From: Duncaniella dubosii
Lineage (GTDB): Bacteria; Bacteroidota; Bacteroidia; Bacteroidales; Muribaculaceae
Direction of reading: 5' to 3'
Assembly: GCF_004803915.1 (NCBI RefSeq)
Contig: NZ_CP039396.1
Coordinates: forward strand, 1,674,001 to 1,738,000
DNA: 64,000 nt
The notes under the pieces were generated by a model that worked only from the letters and a program-made list of their open reading frames with translations, did not search any database and was not told where the DNA came from. Of this stretch, positions 38,344 through 48,300 are shown piece by piece (positions within the stretch are counted from its first letter, which is position 1; each line of letters opens with the position of its first letter). Both the position numbers and the translations under genes were made by a program.

Positions 38344-39591
38344 ATGGACTGGATAAAAAGTTTATTCCGTGTATGGCGTCGGGAGACACGTCTCGTGTTT
38401 ACGGACATTGGCGTGCTGTTGTTTTTCTTCGGACTTCCAATCGCTTATCCGGTGGTCTATACCTTAATATATAATCCGGAAGTTGTCAAGAAGATGGACA
38501 CTGTCGTCGTCGATAACTCCCGCAGCGCCGAGAGCCGTGAACTGGTGAGGGAGCTTGGTGCTACACAATCGATCAACGTTATCGGTTATGCTTCGGATAT
38601 AAACGAGGCGAAACGGGCGTGGCATGAAAAGAAGTGCTACGGTGTGATTGAGATTCCGGCTGATTATGCCCGTAAGATAGGCCGTGGGGAGCAGGCTGTG
38701 GCTTCGTTTTACTGCGACATGTCTTTGTTGCTGCGTTATCGCCAATATCTGTTCTCCATAACCGATGTGCAGATGAATGAGGCTTTGCGCATCACATCTC
38801 AACGGCTTTCTCAGGGTGGCTTGATTACGAGTACGATAGAAGGTCTGCCGGTTAACTCTCAGGCAAATTTTCTTGGCGACGTTACCCAAGGGTTCGCGTC
38901 ATTCGTCATGCCTGGCATTGTGGTTCTGATTCTGCAGCAGAGCATGCTTCTCGGAATAACCATGATTGCAGGTACCGCCCGTGACCGCCGTCGCCGTAAC
39001 GGAGGGATAGATCCTCTCGGCTACGATGCAGGGCCTCTTGCCACTGTGCTTGGCAAATCGCTTTGTTACATGATGATTTACATCCCGCTGGCCTACTATA
39101 TCCTTGAAATAATCCCCTATATGTTCGCGCTGCCTCATGTTGGGACGTTCTGGAACTTCATGCCTGTCGTGTTCGTGTTTCTCCTTGCCACTACATTCCT
39201 TGGGCAGACTTTGCAGGTTTTTGTCAGGGAGCGTGAATCAAGTCTGCTTGTCATTGTCTTCACATCCGTCGTCTTCCTGTTTCTTTCAGGACTTACATGG
39301 CCGCGCTATGCCTTCAATAAATTCTGGTATATGATTTCAGAGCTTATCCCGTCGACTCTTGGAATCGAGGCGTTGATTCGAATAAACAGCAACGGTTCGA
39401 CCATTTCGCACCTCGGTCATTATTACTGGGGGCTTTGGGCGCTCACAGGATTGTATTTCGTTACTGCCCTGACGCTTCGTTATTTTGCTAAAGAACACGG
39501 CTCGCACGAGTGTCAGGCATCGCCGATGTCAGAATCGCATTCCGACAATGAGCGTCAGCGAGGAGAAAGTGCTGAAGTGGGTGAAGTTTGA
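38344..39591 (+). CDS. ABC-2 type permease (second of two)
   Basis: A 415-aa paralogue of the preceding permease with the same layout: helix VLLFFFGLPIAYPVVYTLIY, extracytoplasmic domain (KKMDTVVVDNSRSAESRELVREL), then helices including FASFVMPGIVVLILQQSMLLGITMI and SSLLVIVFTSVVFLFLSG. The two would form a heterodimeric membrane unit. The C-terminal ~30 residues (KEHGSHECQASPMSESHSDNERQRGE) are hydrophilic, and their coding sequence overlaps the convergent DUF4421 gene by 63 bases. Confidence 0.88.
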   Translation: MDWIKSLFRVWRRETRLVFTDIGVLLFFFGLPIAYPVVYTLIYNPEVVKKMDTVVVDNSRSAESRELVRELGATQSINVIGYASDINEAKRAWHEKKCYGVIEIPADYARKIGRGEQAVASFYCDMSLLLRYRQYLFSITDVQMNEALRITSQRLSQGGLITSTIEGLPVNSQANFLGDVTQGFASFVMPGIVVLILQQSMLLGITMIAGTARDRRRRNGGIDPLGYDAGPLATVLGKSLCYMMIYIPLAYYILEIIPYMFALPHVGTFWNFMPVVFVFLLATTFLGQTLQVFVRERESSLLVIVFTSVVFLFLSGLTWPRYAFNKFWYMISELIPSTLGIEALIRINSNGSTISHLGHYYWGLWALTGLYFVTALTLRYFAKEHGSHECQASPMSESHSDNERQRGESAEVGEV

Positions 39592-40638
39592 ATTATAGTA
39601 GAGATACCCGTGTGATCTTGCCTGCGCGGATGCGAACAGCGCTCCGTGGTTATATACACAACTGAGCGACAGCCGGTAGCTATTCGCGACCATATTGCGG
39701 ATGCCGTCTGTCGCATCTTCGTATGTGCGCTTGTAGCCGAGAGCGCCCATTGCCGTCAGGTTCAGAAGCCATCGGCGTGGTTTTAGCACCCAGTTTCTTG
39801 CATAGCCGCCGAGCACTGCGATGTCGCGATAGTGGAAAGTGTATTTATTTGAGTCAAGGGGTAGGGCGGCCAGCATGTCGGGAGGAAGATTCTCAAAATT
39901 CATGCTGATATTCTGTTCGCCTCCGGTGATACCGGCTATGGCTGTTCCGGAAGTCCGCAGCTGATATTTGGAGAAGGTATAGGCGGCTGCGTGAGAATAT
40001 TTGTAGTGATTAAAGAAATAGTAGGCATCGAGGTTGGTTGTGGTAATGTTGACGTCATCGAAATCATAGCGGAAGGTTTTTCCGTCGTTGTAGTCTCCGA
40101 ACCGTGTGAGGATCATACCACCTTCAGACGACACCTTACTGTAGTTTATGAAAAAACGTGAGCATGTGAAGTCGAAGTTGAATGTATGGCGTTTTGTGTC
40201 GTGATCGAAAAGCTTGTCGATATTCCACATGTATCCAACGCTCACCGCCATGAAGCTGAGATAAGCACCTGCATCGGAATACAGGTTGGAGTGCATGGAG
40301 ATTGATGAGTTTTTCGGAAAGAGCATTGTCTGTGTCTCAATCCAGCCATAGTTTTTTCCTTGCAGCTTCCAGTTTTTTCCTGTCCCCACAACATAGTTTT
40401 TGTCATAGGAATTGAACGTCTTGTCCCCCCAGTTGTAGACTTTAAGGGCAAAACGTGGGAAGGCCGGATAGCAGACGGATGAGTCGTTTATGTGAAAGCC
40501 GTTCTCAATCAGCTGATGAATCCAGCGAGTGGAGCTGCGCGGAAGAGAGTCGCAAGGTGTCGACTGGGCATGAAGAGTGAGACCTGATATGGAAACCAAG
40601 ACAGTAGATAGTATGTATTGCACTGAATTCCTAAGCAT
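39529..40638 (-). CDS. DUF4421 family outer-membrane-like protein
   Basis: 369 aa from ATG 40638 (MLRNSVQYILSTVLVSISGLTLHAQ, a good signal peptide); the open frame extends further upstream to 40704. The mature part alternates short beta-strands with aromatic ends (YLSFMAVSVGYMW, HTFNFDFTCSRFFINYS, LDAYYFFNHYKYSHAAAYTFSKYQLRTSG) and ends in TLIVGMRF, a typical terminal strand with C-terminal Phe of an outer-membrane barrel. Pfam-type DUF4421, function unknown. It is convergent with and overlaps the second permease gene. Confidence 0.85.
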   Translation of the reverse strand: MLRNSVQYILSTVLVSISGLTLHAQSTPCDSLPRSSTRWIHQLIENGFHINDSSVCYPAFPRFALKVYNWGDKTFNSYDKNYVVGTGKNWKLQGKNYGWIETQTMLFPKNSSISMHSNLYSDAGAYLSFMAVSVGYMWNIDKLFDHDTKRHTFNFDFTCSRFFINYSKVSSEGGMILTRFGDYNDGKTFRYDFDDVNITTTNLDAYYFFNHYKYSHAAAYTFSKYQLRTSGTAIAGITGGEQNISMNFENLPPDMLAALPLDSNKYTFHYRDIAVLGGYARNWVLKPRRWLLNLTAMGALGYKRTYEDATDGIRNMVANSYRLSLSCVYNHGALFASAQARSHGYLYYNSNFTHFSTFSSLTLIVGMRF

Positions 40639-40809
40639 AATATTGCTCAAACAGAGAATGTGAAGGGTATTTCCATCTGCAAAATTACGCAAAAATACTT
40701 GCAAATCTGTTTATGTATTCGTAAATTTACTATCTCTATGGATGATATGTCCAATATTCATCGATAGTTTAATTCAATATTGATAAGATTCATAACGAGT
40801 GTGTGACTG

Positions 40810-41178
40810 ATGAATATATTTCTAAATATTATATGGTTTGTGTTTGGCGGACTTATGGTCGCTGTCGAATATGCGATTTCGAGTGTGGCAATGATGCTTA
40901 CTATTATAGGTATTCCGTTTGGCCTGCAGACATTGAAGCTTGCCAAAGTGGCATTGTGGCCGTTTGGGACAGAAGTGGTGGATGACGGGTGGCCATCCGG
41001 CTGCCTTGCCGGTGTGATGAACGTCGTATGGTGGTTTGTCGGTGGAGTCCCCATAGCTCTGACTCATATGCTGTGGGGGCTGATATTCTGTGTGACCGTA
41101 GTCGGCATACCGTTTGGCATGCAGCATTTCAAACTTATGAAGCTTGCACTTTTCCCGTTCGGAACAAAGGTTAGCTGA
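40810..41178 (+). CDS. YccF domain inner membrane protein
   Basis: A 122-aa protein with two copies of the YccF unit: IIWFVFGGLMVAVEYAISSVAMMLTIIGIPFGLQTLKLAKVALWPFG and VVWWFVGGVPIALTHMLWGLIFCVTVVGIPFGMQHFKLMKLALFPFG (only parts quoted matter: the repeated IGIPFG and ALWPFG/ALFPFG blocks). Four membrane helices are likely. The function of YccF proteins is not known. Confidence 0.88.
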   Translation: MNIFLNIIWFVFGGLMVAVEYAISSVAMMLTIIGIPFGLQTLKLAKVALWPFGTEVVDDGWPSGCLAGVMNVVWWFVGGVPIALTHMLWGLIFCVTVVGIPFGMQHFKLMKLALFPFGTKVS

Positions 41179-41332
41179 CCTGTCTTGACAGCTTAGAGGC
41201 TTGCAATCCTGTCAAGGCCCGTTCAGCAGTTTCTGGCTGGACAGTGAGTGCGCTCAGGGGATATAGACTGACGGTTTTCAAAATAGTTTTAAAAATGTTG
41301 AAAACTTACTGAAAAATCCATAGGGTAAATGC

Positions 41333-41362
41333 TTGTGGATTGGAATATTATTACTATCTTTG
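41333..41362 (+). promoter_or_regulatory. Promoter of rpsA
   Basis: TTG at 41333-41335, 19 bases, then TATCTTTG at 41355-41362. It would give a leader of about 55-60 bases containing a small hairpin (TGCGG ... CCGCA, 41370-41388). The remaining spacer from 41179 holds AT-rich sequence without a gene. Confidence 0.65.
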
Positions 41363-41426
41363 CAGCGCTTTGCGGACATCTGCCCGCAGGCATAGAATTA
41401 ACCTTATTTATTAACCCCATTTTTTA

Positions 41427-43223
41427 ATGACTGAAGAAGTAAAAAACTCCCCGATCGCTGACTTCGATTGGGAAGCGTATGCAAACGGTGAGACCAAGGG
41501 TGAAAAGACCCGCGAGGAACTTACCAAAACCTATGATGAATCGCTCAATACCGTGCGTGACAAGGACGTAATCGAAGGTACCATCATCGCGCTCAACAAG
41601 CGTGAGGCTGTGGTTAACATCGGCTACAAGAGCGACGGCATCATCCCCATGAGCGAATTCCGCTACAACCCCGACATCAAGGTGGGCGACACTGTAGAGG
41701 TCTTCATTGAAAATCAGGAAGACAAGAAAGGTCAGCTCATCCTTTCTCACCGCAAGGCCCGTGCAGCCCGTTCTTGGGACCGCATCAACGAGGCTCTCGA
41801 GAAAGACGAAGTCATCAAGGGCTACATCAAGTGCCGCACTAAGGGTGGCATGATTGTCGATGTATTCGGCATCGAAGCCTTCCTCCCCGGCTCGCAGATC
41901 GATGTGAAGCCCATCCGCGACTATGATATCTTCGTTGGCAAGACAATGGAGTTCAAGGTCGTGAAGATCAATCAAGAATTCAAGAACGTGGTTGTCAGCC
42001 ACAAGGCACTCATCGAGGCCGAACTCGAACAGCAGAAGCGCGAAATCATCGCCAAGCTCGAAAAGGGTCAGGTGCTCGAAGGTTCTGTCAAGAACATCAC
42101 CAGCTACGGTGTGTTCATCGACCTTGGCGGCGTAGACGGCCTCATCCACATTACAGACCTTTCTTGGGGCCGCGTAAGCCATCCCGAAGAAGTGGTTCAG
42201 CTCGACCAGAAGCTCAATGTCGTAATCCTCGACTTCGACGACGAGAAGAAGCGCATCGCCCTCGGTCTCAAGCAGCTCCAGCCCCATCCTTGGGATGCTC
42301 TCGACGCAGACCTCAAGGTTGGCGACAAGGTTAAGGGCCGCGTAGTAGTCATGGCTGACTACGGTGCATTCGTTGAAATCGCTCCCGGCGTTGAAGGTCT
42401 CATCCACGTGAGCGAAATGTCATGGAGCCAGCACCTCCGCTCAGCTCAGGACTTCCTCAAGGTTGGTGACGAAATCGAAGCTGTCATCCTCACCCTCGAC
42501 CGCGAGGACCGCAAGATGTCGCTCGGTCTCAAGCAACTTAAGAACGATCCTTGGGAAAATATCGAAACCAAATATCCCGTTGGAAGCAAGCACACTGCAA
42601 AAGTGCGCAACTTCACAAACTTCGGCGTATTCGTTGAAATCGAAGAAGGCGTTGACGGTCTTATCCACATCAGCGACCTCTCTTGGACCAAGAAGGTTAA
42701 GCACCCCAGCGAATTCACTCAGATCGGTGCTGACATCGACGTTCAGGTTCTCGAAATCGACAAGGACAACCGTCGTCTCTCACTCGGCCACAAGCAGCTC
42801 GAAGAGAATCCTTGGGATGTATTTGAAACAGTATTCACCGTTGGTTCAATCCACGAAGGAACTATCATCGAGATGGTTGAAAAGGGTGCGGTCATCGCTC
42901 TCCCCTACGGTGTAGAAGGTTTCGCAACTCCCAAGCACCTCGTTAAGGAAGACGGCTCAAAGGCTCAGGTTGACGAGAAGCTCAACTTCAAGGTTATCGA
43001 ATTCAACAAGGACAGCAAGCGCATCATCCTTTCACACAGCCGCATCTTTGAAGATGAGCAGAAGGGCGAACGCGCAGAAGCTCCCAAGAAGCCCGCAGGC
43101 AACCGTCGCGGTGGCAACCGTCGTCAGGAAGAGGCTCCCGCTCTCAACACTCCTCTCGAAAAGACCACTCTCGGTGACCTCTCAGCTCTCGCTGAACTCA
43201 AGCAGAAACTTGCAGGCAAGTAA
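41427..43223 (+). CDS. rpsA: 30S ribosomal protein S1
   Basis: A 598-aa protein with six S1 RNA-binding domains, beginning near residues 47 (DVIEGTIIALNKREAVVNIG), 130 (EVIKGYIKCRTKGGMIVDVF), 213 (QVLEGSVKNITSYGVFIDLG), 298 (KVKGRVVVMADYGAFVEI), 385 (HTAKVRNFTNFGVFVEI) and 470 (HEGTIIEMVEKGAVIAL). The Arg/Gly-rich tail (NRRGGNRRQ) is followed by a short acidic helix. Codon use is strongly biased to C-ending codons (CTC, AAG, ATC), unlike its neighbours, as expected for a very highly expressed gene. It has its own promoter and terminator. Confidence 0.97.
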   Translation: MTEEVKNSPIADFDWEAYANGETKGEKTREELTKTYDESLNTVRDKDVIEGTIIALNKREAVVNIGYKSDGIIPMSEFRYNPDIKVGDTVEVFIENQEDKKGQLILSHRKARAARSWDRINEALEKDEVIKGYIKCRTKGGMIVDVFGIEAFLPGSQIDVKPIRDYDIFVGKTMEFKVVKINQEFKNVVVSHKALIEAELEQQKREIIAKLEKGQVLEGSVKNITSYGVFIDLGGVDGLIHITDLSWGRVSHPEEVVQLDQKLNVVILDFDDEKKRIALGLKQLQPHPWDALDADLKVGDKVKGRVVVMADYGAFVEIAPGVEGLIHVSEMSWSQHLRSAQDFLKVGDEIEAVILTLDREDRKMSLGLKQLKNDPWENIETKYPVGSKHTAKVRNFTNFGVFVEIEEGVDGLIHISDLSWTKKVKHPSEFTQIGADIDVQVLEIDKDNRRLSLGHKQLEENPWDVFETVFTVGSIHEGTIIEMVEKGAVIALPYGVEGFATPKHLVKEDGSKAQVDEKLNFKVIEFNKDSKRIILSHSRIFEDEQKGERAEAPKKPAGNRRGGNRRQEEAPALNTPLEKTTLGDLSALAELKQKLAGK

Positions 43224-43260
43224 TATTTGCTGAAAAAGTTTTTCAGAGATACACAATCAG

Positions 43261-43297
43261 GCAGGAATCGCAATCACGCGATTCCTGCTTTTTTTAT
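43261..43297 (+). terminator. Intrinsic terminator of rpsA
   Basis: GCAGGAATCGC (43261-43271) pairs with GCGATTCCTGC (43278-43288) around a six-base loop, followed by eight T. It lies 38 bases after the rpsA stop. Confidence 0.92.
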
Positions 43298-43361
43298 TCT
43301 TAGCATATTTTCATTTATGGATTAAATATGTAACTTTGCGAGGATTTAAAACAGACTGGAT

Positions 43362-43931
43362 ATGAATAAGAATATCGCTATCATATTGTTCGCTGCCGTG
43401 ACTGCGTTTCTGTGTGTCGGATGCGGACGATCGAAAAGTGAACATGTAGTTGTGGATACAGAGACTGTCGAAGTTCAGCAGTCGCAGCTTGAAGAGGCTC
43501 TGACATCGGGCAATCTTAAACAGGCATCGGTGATGGCCGACAGCATGTCGCTTTTCGTTGACGATTTTACCCCTGAGCAGACCGTGCAGGTGCTGACAGC
43601 ATTTGTGTCAATCCACAACGATGCGTCGAAGAAGCGCGAGACGCGCCGCGACCTCGAAACATTGCGCAAGTATGTCGATGTCTATGACATAGCGCTGAGC
43701 GTTAATCCTAAGGATACACGTGCGGCCTTCAAGAAAGCCATGAGTCGTAATCCCGGGCTTGATTTCGATTCGATAGCAAAGGCATTCAGGGAGAAACTTA
43801 ACCAGTATGATTCAATGCAGGATGGTTCGCTTTCCGCGGCAAAGCCTGTTGAAACAGATACTGTCGCAAAACGCGACAGTGGTGCGTCGACAGTAAAGGA
43901 CCTACCTATGGAGTTGCGTCCGGCAGAATAA
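43362..43931 (+). CDS. Hypothetical lipoprotein, mostly helical
   Basis: A 189-aa protein with a lipoprotein signal (AVTAFLCVGC, Cys21). The mature part is helical (SQLEEALTSGNLKQASVMADSMSLF, KRETRRDLETLRKYVDVYDIAL), with a Ser/Thr-rich end. I recognise no family. A -7 element TAACTTTG lies at 43331-43338. It precedes the YfhO gene by about 95 bases, and the two may be co-transcribed. Confidence 0.72.
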   Translation: MNKNIAIILFAAVTAFLCVGCGRSKSEHVVVDTETVEVQQSQLEEALTSGNLKQASVMADSMSLFVDDFTPEQTVQVLTAFVSIHNDASKKRETRRDLETLRKYVDVYDIALSVNPKDTRAAFKKAMSRNPGLDFDSIAKAFREKLNQYDSMQDGSLSAAKPVETDTVAKRDSGASTVKDLPMELRPAE

Positions 43932-44026
43932 GATTGATTGTTTGTCGTGTCAGGCAAAGGTCGATATAAAACACTTTAATTGATTTAGTGCAAGATTTTA
44001 ACGCTCATTCATATAACGAATTCCAG

Positions 44027-46593
44027 ATGCAGGATTTTATAAAAAAATATCGTTCGATACTCACATTTTTTGGTGGACTGGCAGTGATTGCCGTCATCGC
44101 ATTTGCATTTTTCTATCCGGATGCTTCCGAAGGCAATCAGCTCCGTCAGCATGACATGCAGCAGGGCATAGCCATAGGACAGGAGGCGAAAGTCTATGCC
44201 GAACAGACAGGAGAGGTCTCCCGCTGGACCAACTCCCTATTTTCCGGCATGCCTACTTTTCAGATTTCTCCGTCCTATCCCTCAAGCAGTCTCTACAAGT
44301 GGATTAATAGTGTGATGAGTCTCGGACTGCCATCTCCGTCATCACTGATTGCCATGATGATGGTAGGATTTTTTATCCTGCTTCTTGCCATGAAAATGCG
44401 GTGGTATGTGGCGCTCATCGGTGCTATAGCCTATGGTTTTTCATCCTACTTCATAATAATAATAGGTGCAGGCCATATCTGGAAATTCGTTACTCTTGCC
44501 TATATTCCCCCGACGATAGCCGGAGTGATACTATGTTATCGTGGCCGTTATCTGAGCGGAGGTGCACTGGCAGCCCTTTTTGCGATGATGCAGATTGCTT
44601 CAAACCATGTGCAGATGACATACTACTTCCTTTTCGTTATATTCGGCATAGTAGTCGCATGTCTGATAGAAGCTGTAAAGAAAAGTCAGTTACGGCAGTG
44701 GGTTGTAGCTACGGCCGTTCTTGCCGTTGCAGGCGGACTGGCTGTCGCTGCCAATGCTCCGAGCCTCTATCTGACATACGAATATGCAAAGGAGACAATG
44801 CGTGGCCGCCACAGCGAGCTGACCTCGCCTTCGCAGGTTGGAGCAAACGCGGCTTCTGCAGGTCTTGATAAGGATTATATAACTCAATACAGCTACCAAC
44901 CTTCTGAGACATTCTCTTTGGTGATTCCCAATGTCAAGGGTGGTGCTTCTGCAAAACCGGAGAAAGGGCGTATGGTAGCGATGAGTCTTTCGGATCTCCC
45001 GGATGCACAAAAAATGATTTCGGAGGGTAAGATTGATGGAATGCAGCAGCAATATCTCAGCTATATGAGCCAATATTTCGGTGATCCTGAAGGAACTAAT
45101 GGCCCTGTCTATGTCGGTGCGCTGATATTCGCCTTCTTCCTTCTTGCATGTGTCATAGTCAAAGGCCCTATGAAGTGGGCGTTGCTGATTCTGACGCTAT
45201 TCTCGATAGTGCTTGCGTGGGGTCGGCATGCTATGGTGTTTACTGATATCATGCTTTCTGTTGTCCCGATGTATTCCAAATTCCGTACAGTCGAAAGCAT
45301 ACTTGTCATAGCCGAGTTCACCATACCTCTTCTCGCGGTGATGGGATTGCAGAAACTTCTGTGCGAAAAGGATGCGTGGGAGCGCTACCGCAAGCCTGTG
45401 TTGTGGAGTTTCGGACTGACGTTAGCAATCTGCGCTTTAGGTTTCTGTGTGCCTGAAATATATGGTGGTGCAATTTCCGAAAATGACCGGGAAATCGACA
45501 ATTATATAACGAGTTCTCTAATGCAACAAGGCTATGACGCGGCTACAGCCCGTCAGTTCAGCTTGCAGAATCCTGCAATTTATTCGGCTGCTGAGAGTCT
45601 TCGTCTCGGACTTGTCAGCTCCGATGCGCTCCGTAGCTTCCTCATTGTAGCGCTTGGCGGTTGCTTGCTTGTCGCCTGTCTGAGACGTAAAATTGGTACG
45701 GGTGTTACTGTGGCGATTCTCGGAGTGTTTGTGCTTGGCGATCTCTATATGGTTAACAAGCGTTATGTCAGTCATGAAAGTTTTGTTCCCAAGCAGCTTA
45801 CTGTCGGCGCTCCTATAGCAAAGACTCCTGTCGACGAGGCTATACTTCAGGATACGTCGATGAACTACAGGGTGATGGATATACCACGCTTCAACAGTGC
45901 CGACCCGTCATACTACCATAAGATGATTGGCGGATATCATGCCGCTAAACTGACACGCTATCAGGACCTTATTGACAGACATCTCTCGCATTTCCAGAGG
46001 GGTGCGGAAACAGATGCGGACTGGAATGTACTCAACATGCTGAATGCCCGCTATATAGTTGGTCTGGACGGACAGGTGTTGCGTAATCCGGAAGCCTATG
46101 GCAATGCTTGGTTTGTTGAGCATGTCGACTATGTGGCTACTCCTGACGAGGAGATGGCCATGCTCTCCCGGATTGATCCGCGCGTCACGGCGGTTGCTGA
46201 CAGAAAGTATGAGTCCGTCCTCGGTAAATCGGTGGCCGGCTCGCCCGCAGATACGATTGTCGAGACGACTTATGCACCAAATCGCCTGACTTACCGCGCC
46301 CACAGTGTCAACGGTGGAGTAGCGGTGTTCTCTGAAGTGTTCTTCCCGTGGGATGGACGGCGACAATTGATGGCAAGCCGGTCGAGCTTGGTCGTGTCGA
46401 TTACGTGTTGCGTGCAATGCGTGTGCCTGCCGGTGATCATGAGATTGTCATGTCGTTTGATCCACCGTCGCTCCATACGACCGATACTCTTGCTACAGTT
46501 TCAATCGTGATAATCTATCTCGCGCTGTTGGCGGCAATCGTTCTAAGTGCCGGAAAGTTTATTGGCCGTAAGCCGGATGAAAAGAAGGCTTAA
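44027..46593 (+). pseudogene. YfhO family membrane protein, one-base deletion
   Basis: ATG 44027 (MQDFIKKYRSILTFFGGLAV) opens a long membrane protein with about 12 helices and the YfhO features: SRWTNSLFSGMPTFQI, IIIIGAGHIWKFVTLAYIPP, VVPMYSKFRTVESILVIAEFTIPLLAVMG, and a long C-terminal extracytoplasmic part. The frame breaks at 46350-46352: FFPWDGRRQLMAS should be FFPWGWTATIDGKPVELG with G4 instead of G3. The rest (VDYVLRAMRVPAGDHEIVMSF, last helix, KPDEKKA) follows to the stop at 46593. Restored length 855 aa. YfhO proteins are GT-C-like membrane proteins linked to glycosylation of envelope polymers. Confidence 0.87.
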
Positions 46594-47155
46594 ACATCTT
46601 ATCCCCGGATTCCGGCGTATCAAAAGAGCGTGGCGAAGCCGTGGATTCGGAATCCATTCGCCTTTCGCTTTCCGGTTTGTCACGTGTGTGCTCCGGGAAA
46701 GCGGGGAATACTATGCCTATCGGGAACTAAGGCATATAGCTGGTGACCGGAAGGCATTCAGAAGGCTTGCGCTTGTGTTTCGTCTTGTATGTGAGTTCCG
46801 GCCGGCAGTGGTGTCCGTGGTTGGTGACTCTGATTTTACCGCGCACATAGACCGTACGGTAAAGTTTGCCGATTCGCGGATTAAAACATATAGCTGCTCC
46901 GAGGCAGCTGATCCCTCCTGTATGCAAAATCCCGGCTTTTGCATAATCCAGTCTGCACGCAACGTCAATGATATGGACTTTTTCGGTAGAGCGCTTCGGA
47001 GTGAATGTATGGTGGCTTTTATGGACGTATCGGGGGCAGATGCTTGCGGGTTAAGAGACCTTCTGACATCCGGCATGAGTTTTTACAATCGCCGTACAAT
47101 AATCTTGGTGAGCCGCCATGATCTTCCGCGTCAGAATTTCGAGGTTAATTTCTGA
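46577..47155 (+). CDS. Methyltransferase-like protein with degenerate SAM motif
   Basis: 192 aa from ATG 46577, overlapping the YfhO stop by 17 bases. The N-terminus (RAWRSRGFGIHSPFAFRFVTCVLRE) matches a Bacteroidota class I methyltransferase family that begins with a GIHSPF motif. The usual glycine-rich SAM loop is not clear: the corresponding segment reads PAVVSVVGDSDFTAHID, with no GxGxG. It is also shorter than most members. It may be a divergent or non-catalytic relative. The xerD gene follows after 28 bases. Confidence 0.6.
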   Translation: MKRRLKHLIPGFRRIKRAWRSRGFGIHSPFAFRFVTCVLRESGEYYAYRELRHIAGDRKAFRRLALVFRLVCEFRPAVVSVVGDSDFTAHIDRTVKFADSRIKTYSCSEAADPSCMQNPGFCIIQSARNVNDMDFFGRALRSECMVAFMDVSGADACGLRDLLTSGMSFYNRRTIILVSRHDLPRQNFEVNF

Positions 47156-47183
47156 GGATGCGAAAACTTTTAAAATTGTCCGA

Positions 47184-48095
47184 ATGCGTCAGATTGCAGA
47201 CATTGACAGACTATTGAAAGAATATGGGCTTTACCTGCGTATGGAAAAAGGTGTTTCCGACAATACGCGGGAAGCTTACCTTTCAGATGTTGGCCGCTTG
47301 CTCGGCTATCTTTCGGATACAGGTTGCACGTTGCGTGAAGTGACGGCCGACACGTTGCGTTTTTTCATCGGAGAGCTTCATGATCTCGGGATTGCCGAGC
47401 GGTCACAGGCGCGCATCATTTCAGGAATGCGTTCTTTTTTTAGATTCCTGAGTCTTGAAGACTACATCAACCCTGATCCTACAGAGCTGCTTGAATCGCC
47501 GAAAATCGGACTTCATCTGCCTGAGGTGTTGACCGTCGAGGAAATCAATGCCATGATTTCGGCTATTGATCCCAACAAGGCGGAAGCGCAGCGTGACCGT
47601 GCCATGATGGAAACCCTCTATGGCTGCGGGCTTCGTGTGAGCGAGCTTGTAAATGTGGAAATATCGAAAATTTATGGTGATGAAGGCTATCTCGTCGTTC
47701 GAGGAAAAGGCAATAAGGAGCGGATGGTTCCTATGTCGGAAGTGTCGGTCTATGAAATTGGCGAGTATCTTCATGACCGTGAGACATTGCCTGTGAAGCC
47801 TGACTGTTCCAACATACTTTTTCTGAATCGCCGTGGCGGAAAACTTACGCGTGAACGCATATTCCAGATAGTCAAGTCGCTCGCTGAGGCTGCCGGAATA
47901 CGTAAGAATATTTCGCCCCATACCCTCCGGCATTCATTTGCGACCCATCTGCTTGAAGGAGGTGCTAATCTACGAGCAATCCAGCAGATGCTTGGCCATG
48001 AGACCATAGCCACTACGCAGATTTACATCCATCTTGACCGTTCGACTCTCAGGTCGGATATTCTGACATATCATCCCCGCAATCATCGAGGATAA
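47184..48095 (+). CDS. xerD: Tyrosine recombinase XerD
   Basis: 303 aa from ATG 47184 (MRQIADIDRLLKEYGLYLRME), the usual XerD length; an open frame extends upstream to 47118. The N-terminal SAM-like domain (VSDNTREAYLSDVGRLLGYL) is followed by the catalytic domain with YGCGLRVSELVNVEI (Arg), SPHTLRHSFATHLLEGGANLRAIQQMLGH (His-x-x-Arg, His) and the nucleophile in TTQIYIHLD (Tyr). With XerC it resolves chromosome dimers at dif. No mobile element is adjacent, which supports the housekeeping role. Confidence 0.93.
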   Translation: MRQIADIDRLLKEYGLYLRMEKGVSDNTREAYLSDVGRLLGYLSDTGCTLREVTADTLRFFIGELHDLGIAERSQARIISGMRSFFRFLSLEDYINPDPTELLESPKIGLHLPEVLTVEEINAMISAIDPNKAEAQRDRAMMETLYGCGLRVSELVNVEISKIYGDEGYLVVRGKGNKERMVPMSEVSVYEIGEYLHDRETLPVKPDCSNILFLNRRGGKLTRERIFQIVKSLAEAAGIRKNISPHTLRHSFATHLLEGGANLRAIQQMLGHETIATTQIYIHLDRSTLRSDILTYHPRNHRG

Positions 48096-48165
48096 TCTTG
48101 AGAAGGGAAGCCGGTTGACAGGACGGTTTCTTAGCCAATTTATGTTAAATGGACGGTCGCTTGGT

Positions 48166-48196
48166 TGGGGGATTGGATTATTGTCTGTATCTTTGC
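48166..48196 (+). promoter_or_regulatory. Promoter upstream of the greA leader
   Basis: TTG at 48166-48168, 20 bases, then TATCTTTG at 48189-48196. The start site would be near 48203, giving a leader of about 240 bases before the greA ATG, unusually long here. Confidence 0.6.
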
Positions 48197-48300
48197 AACG
48201 GTCAAACGATAGCGTGTGGCCATTATTACATATCGATTTATTTACTGTAATATACAGAAAGCTGTAAATCAACTGTATCCGTTAGGGTCTCGTTGCCATA

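Noticed and set aside
41424..42407. 327-aa open frame antisense to rpsA
   Set aside because: It is the mirror of the strongly biased S1 codons; rich in Val/Asp/Glu/Leu without any motif, and starts and stops inside rpsA.
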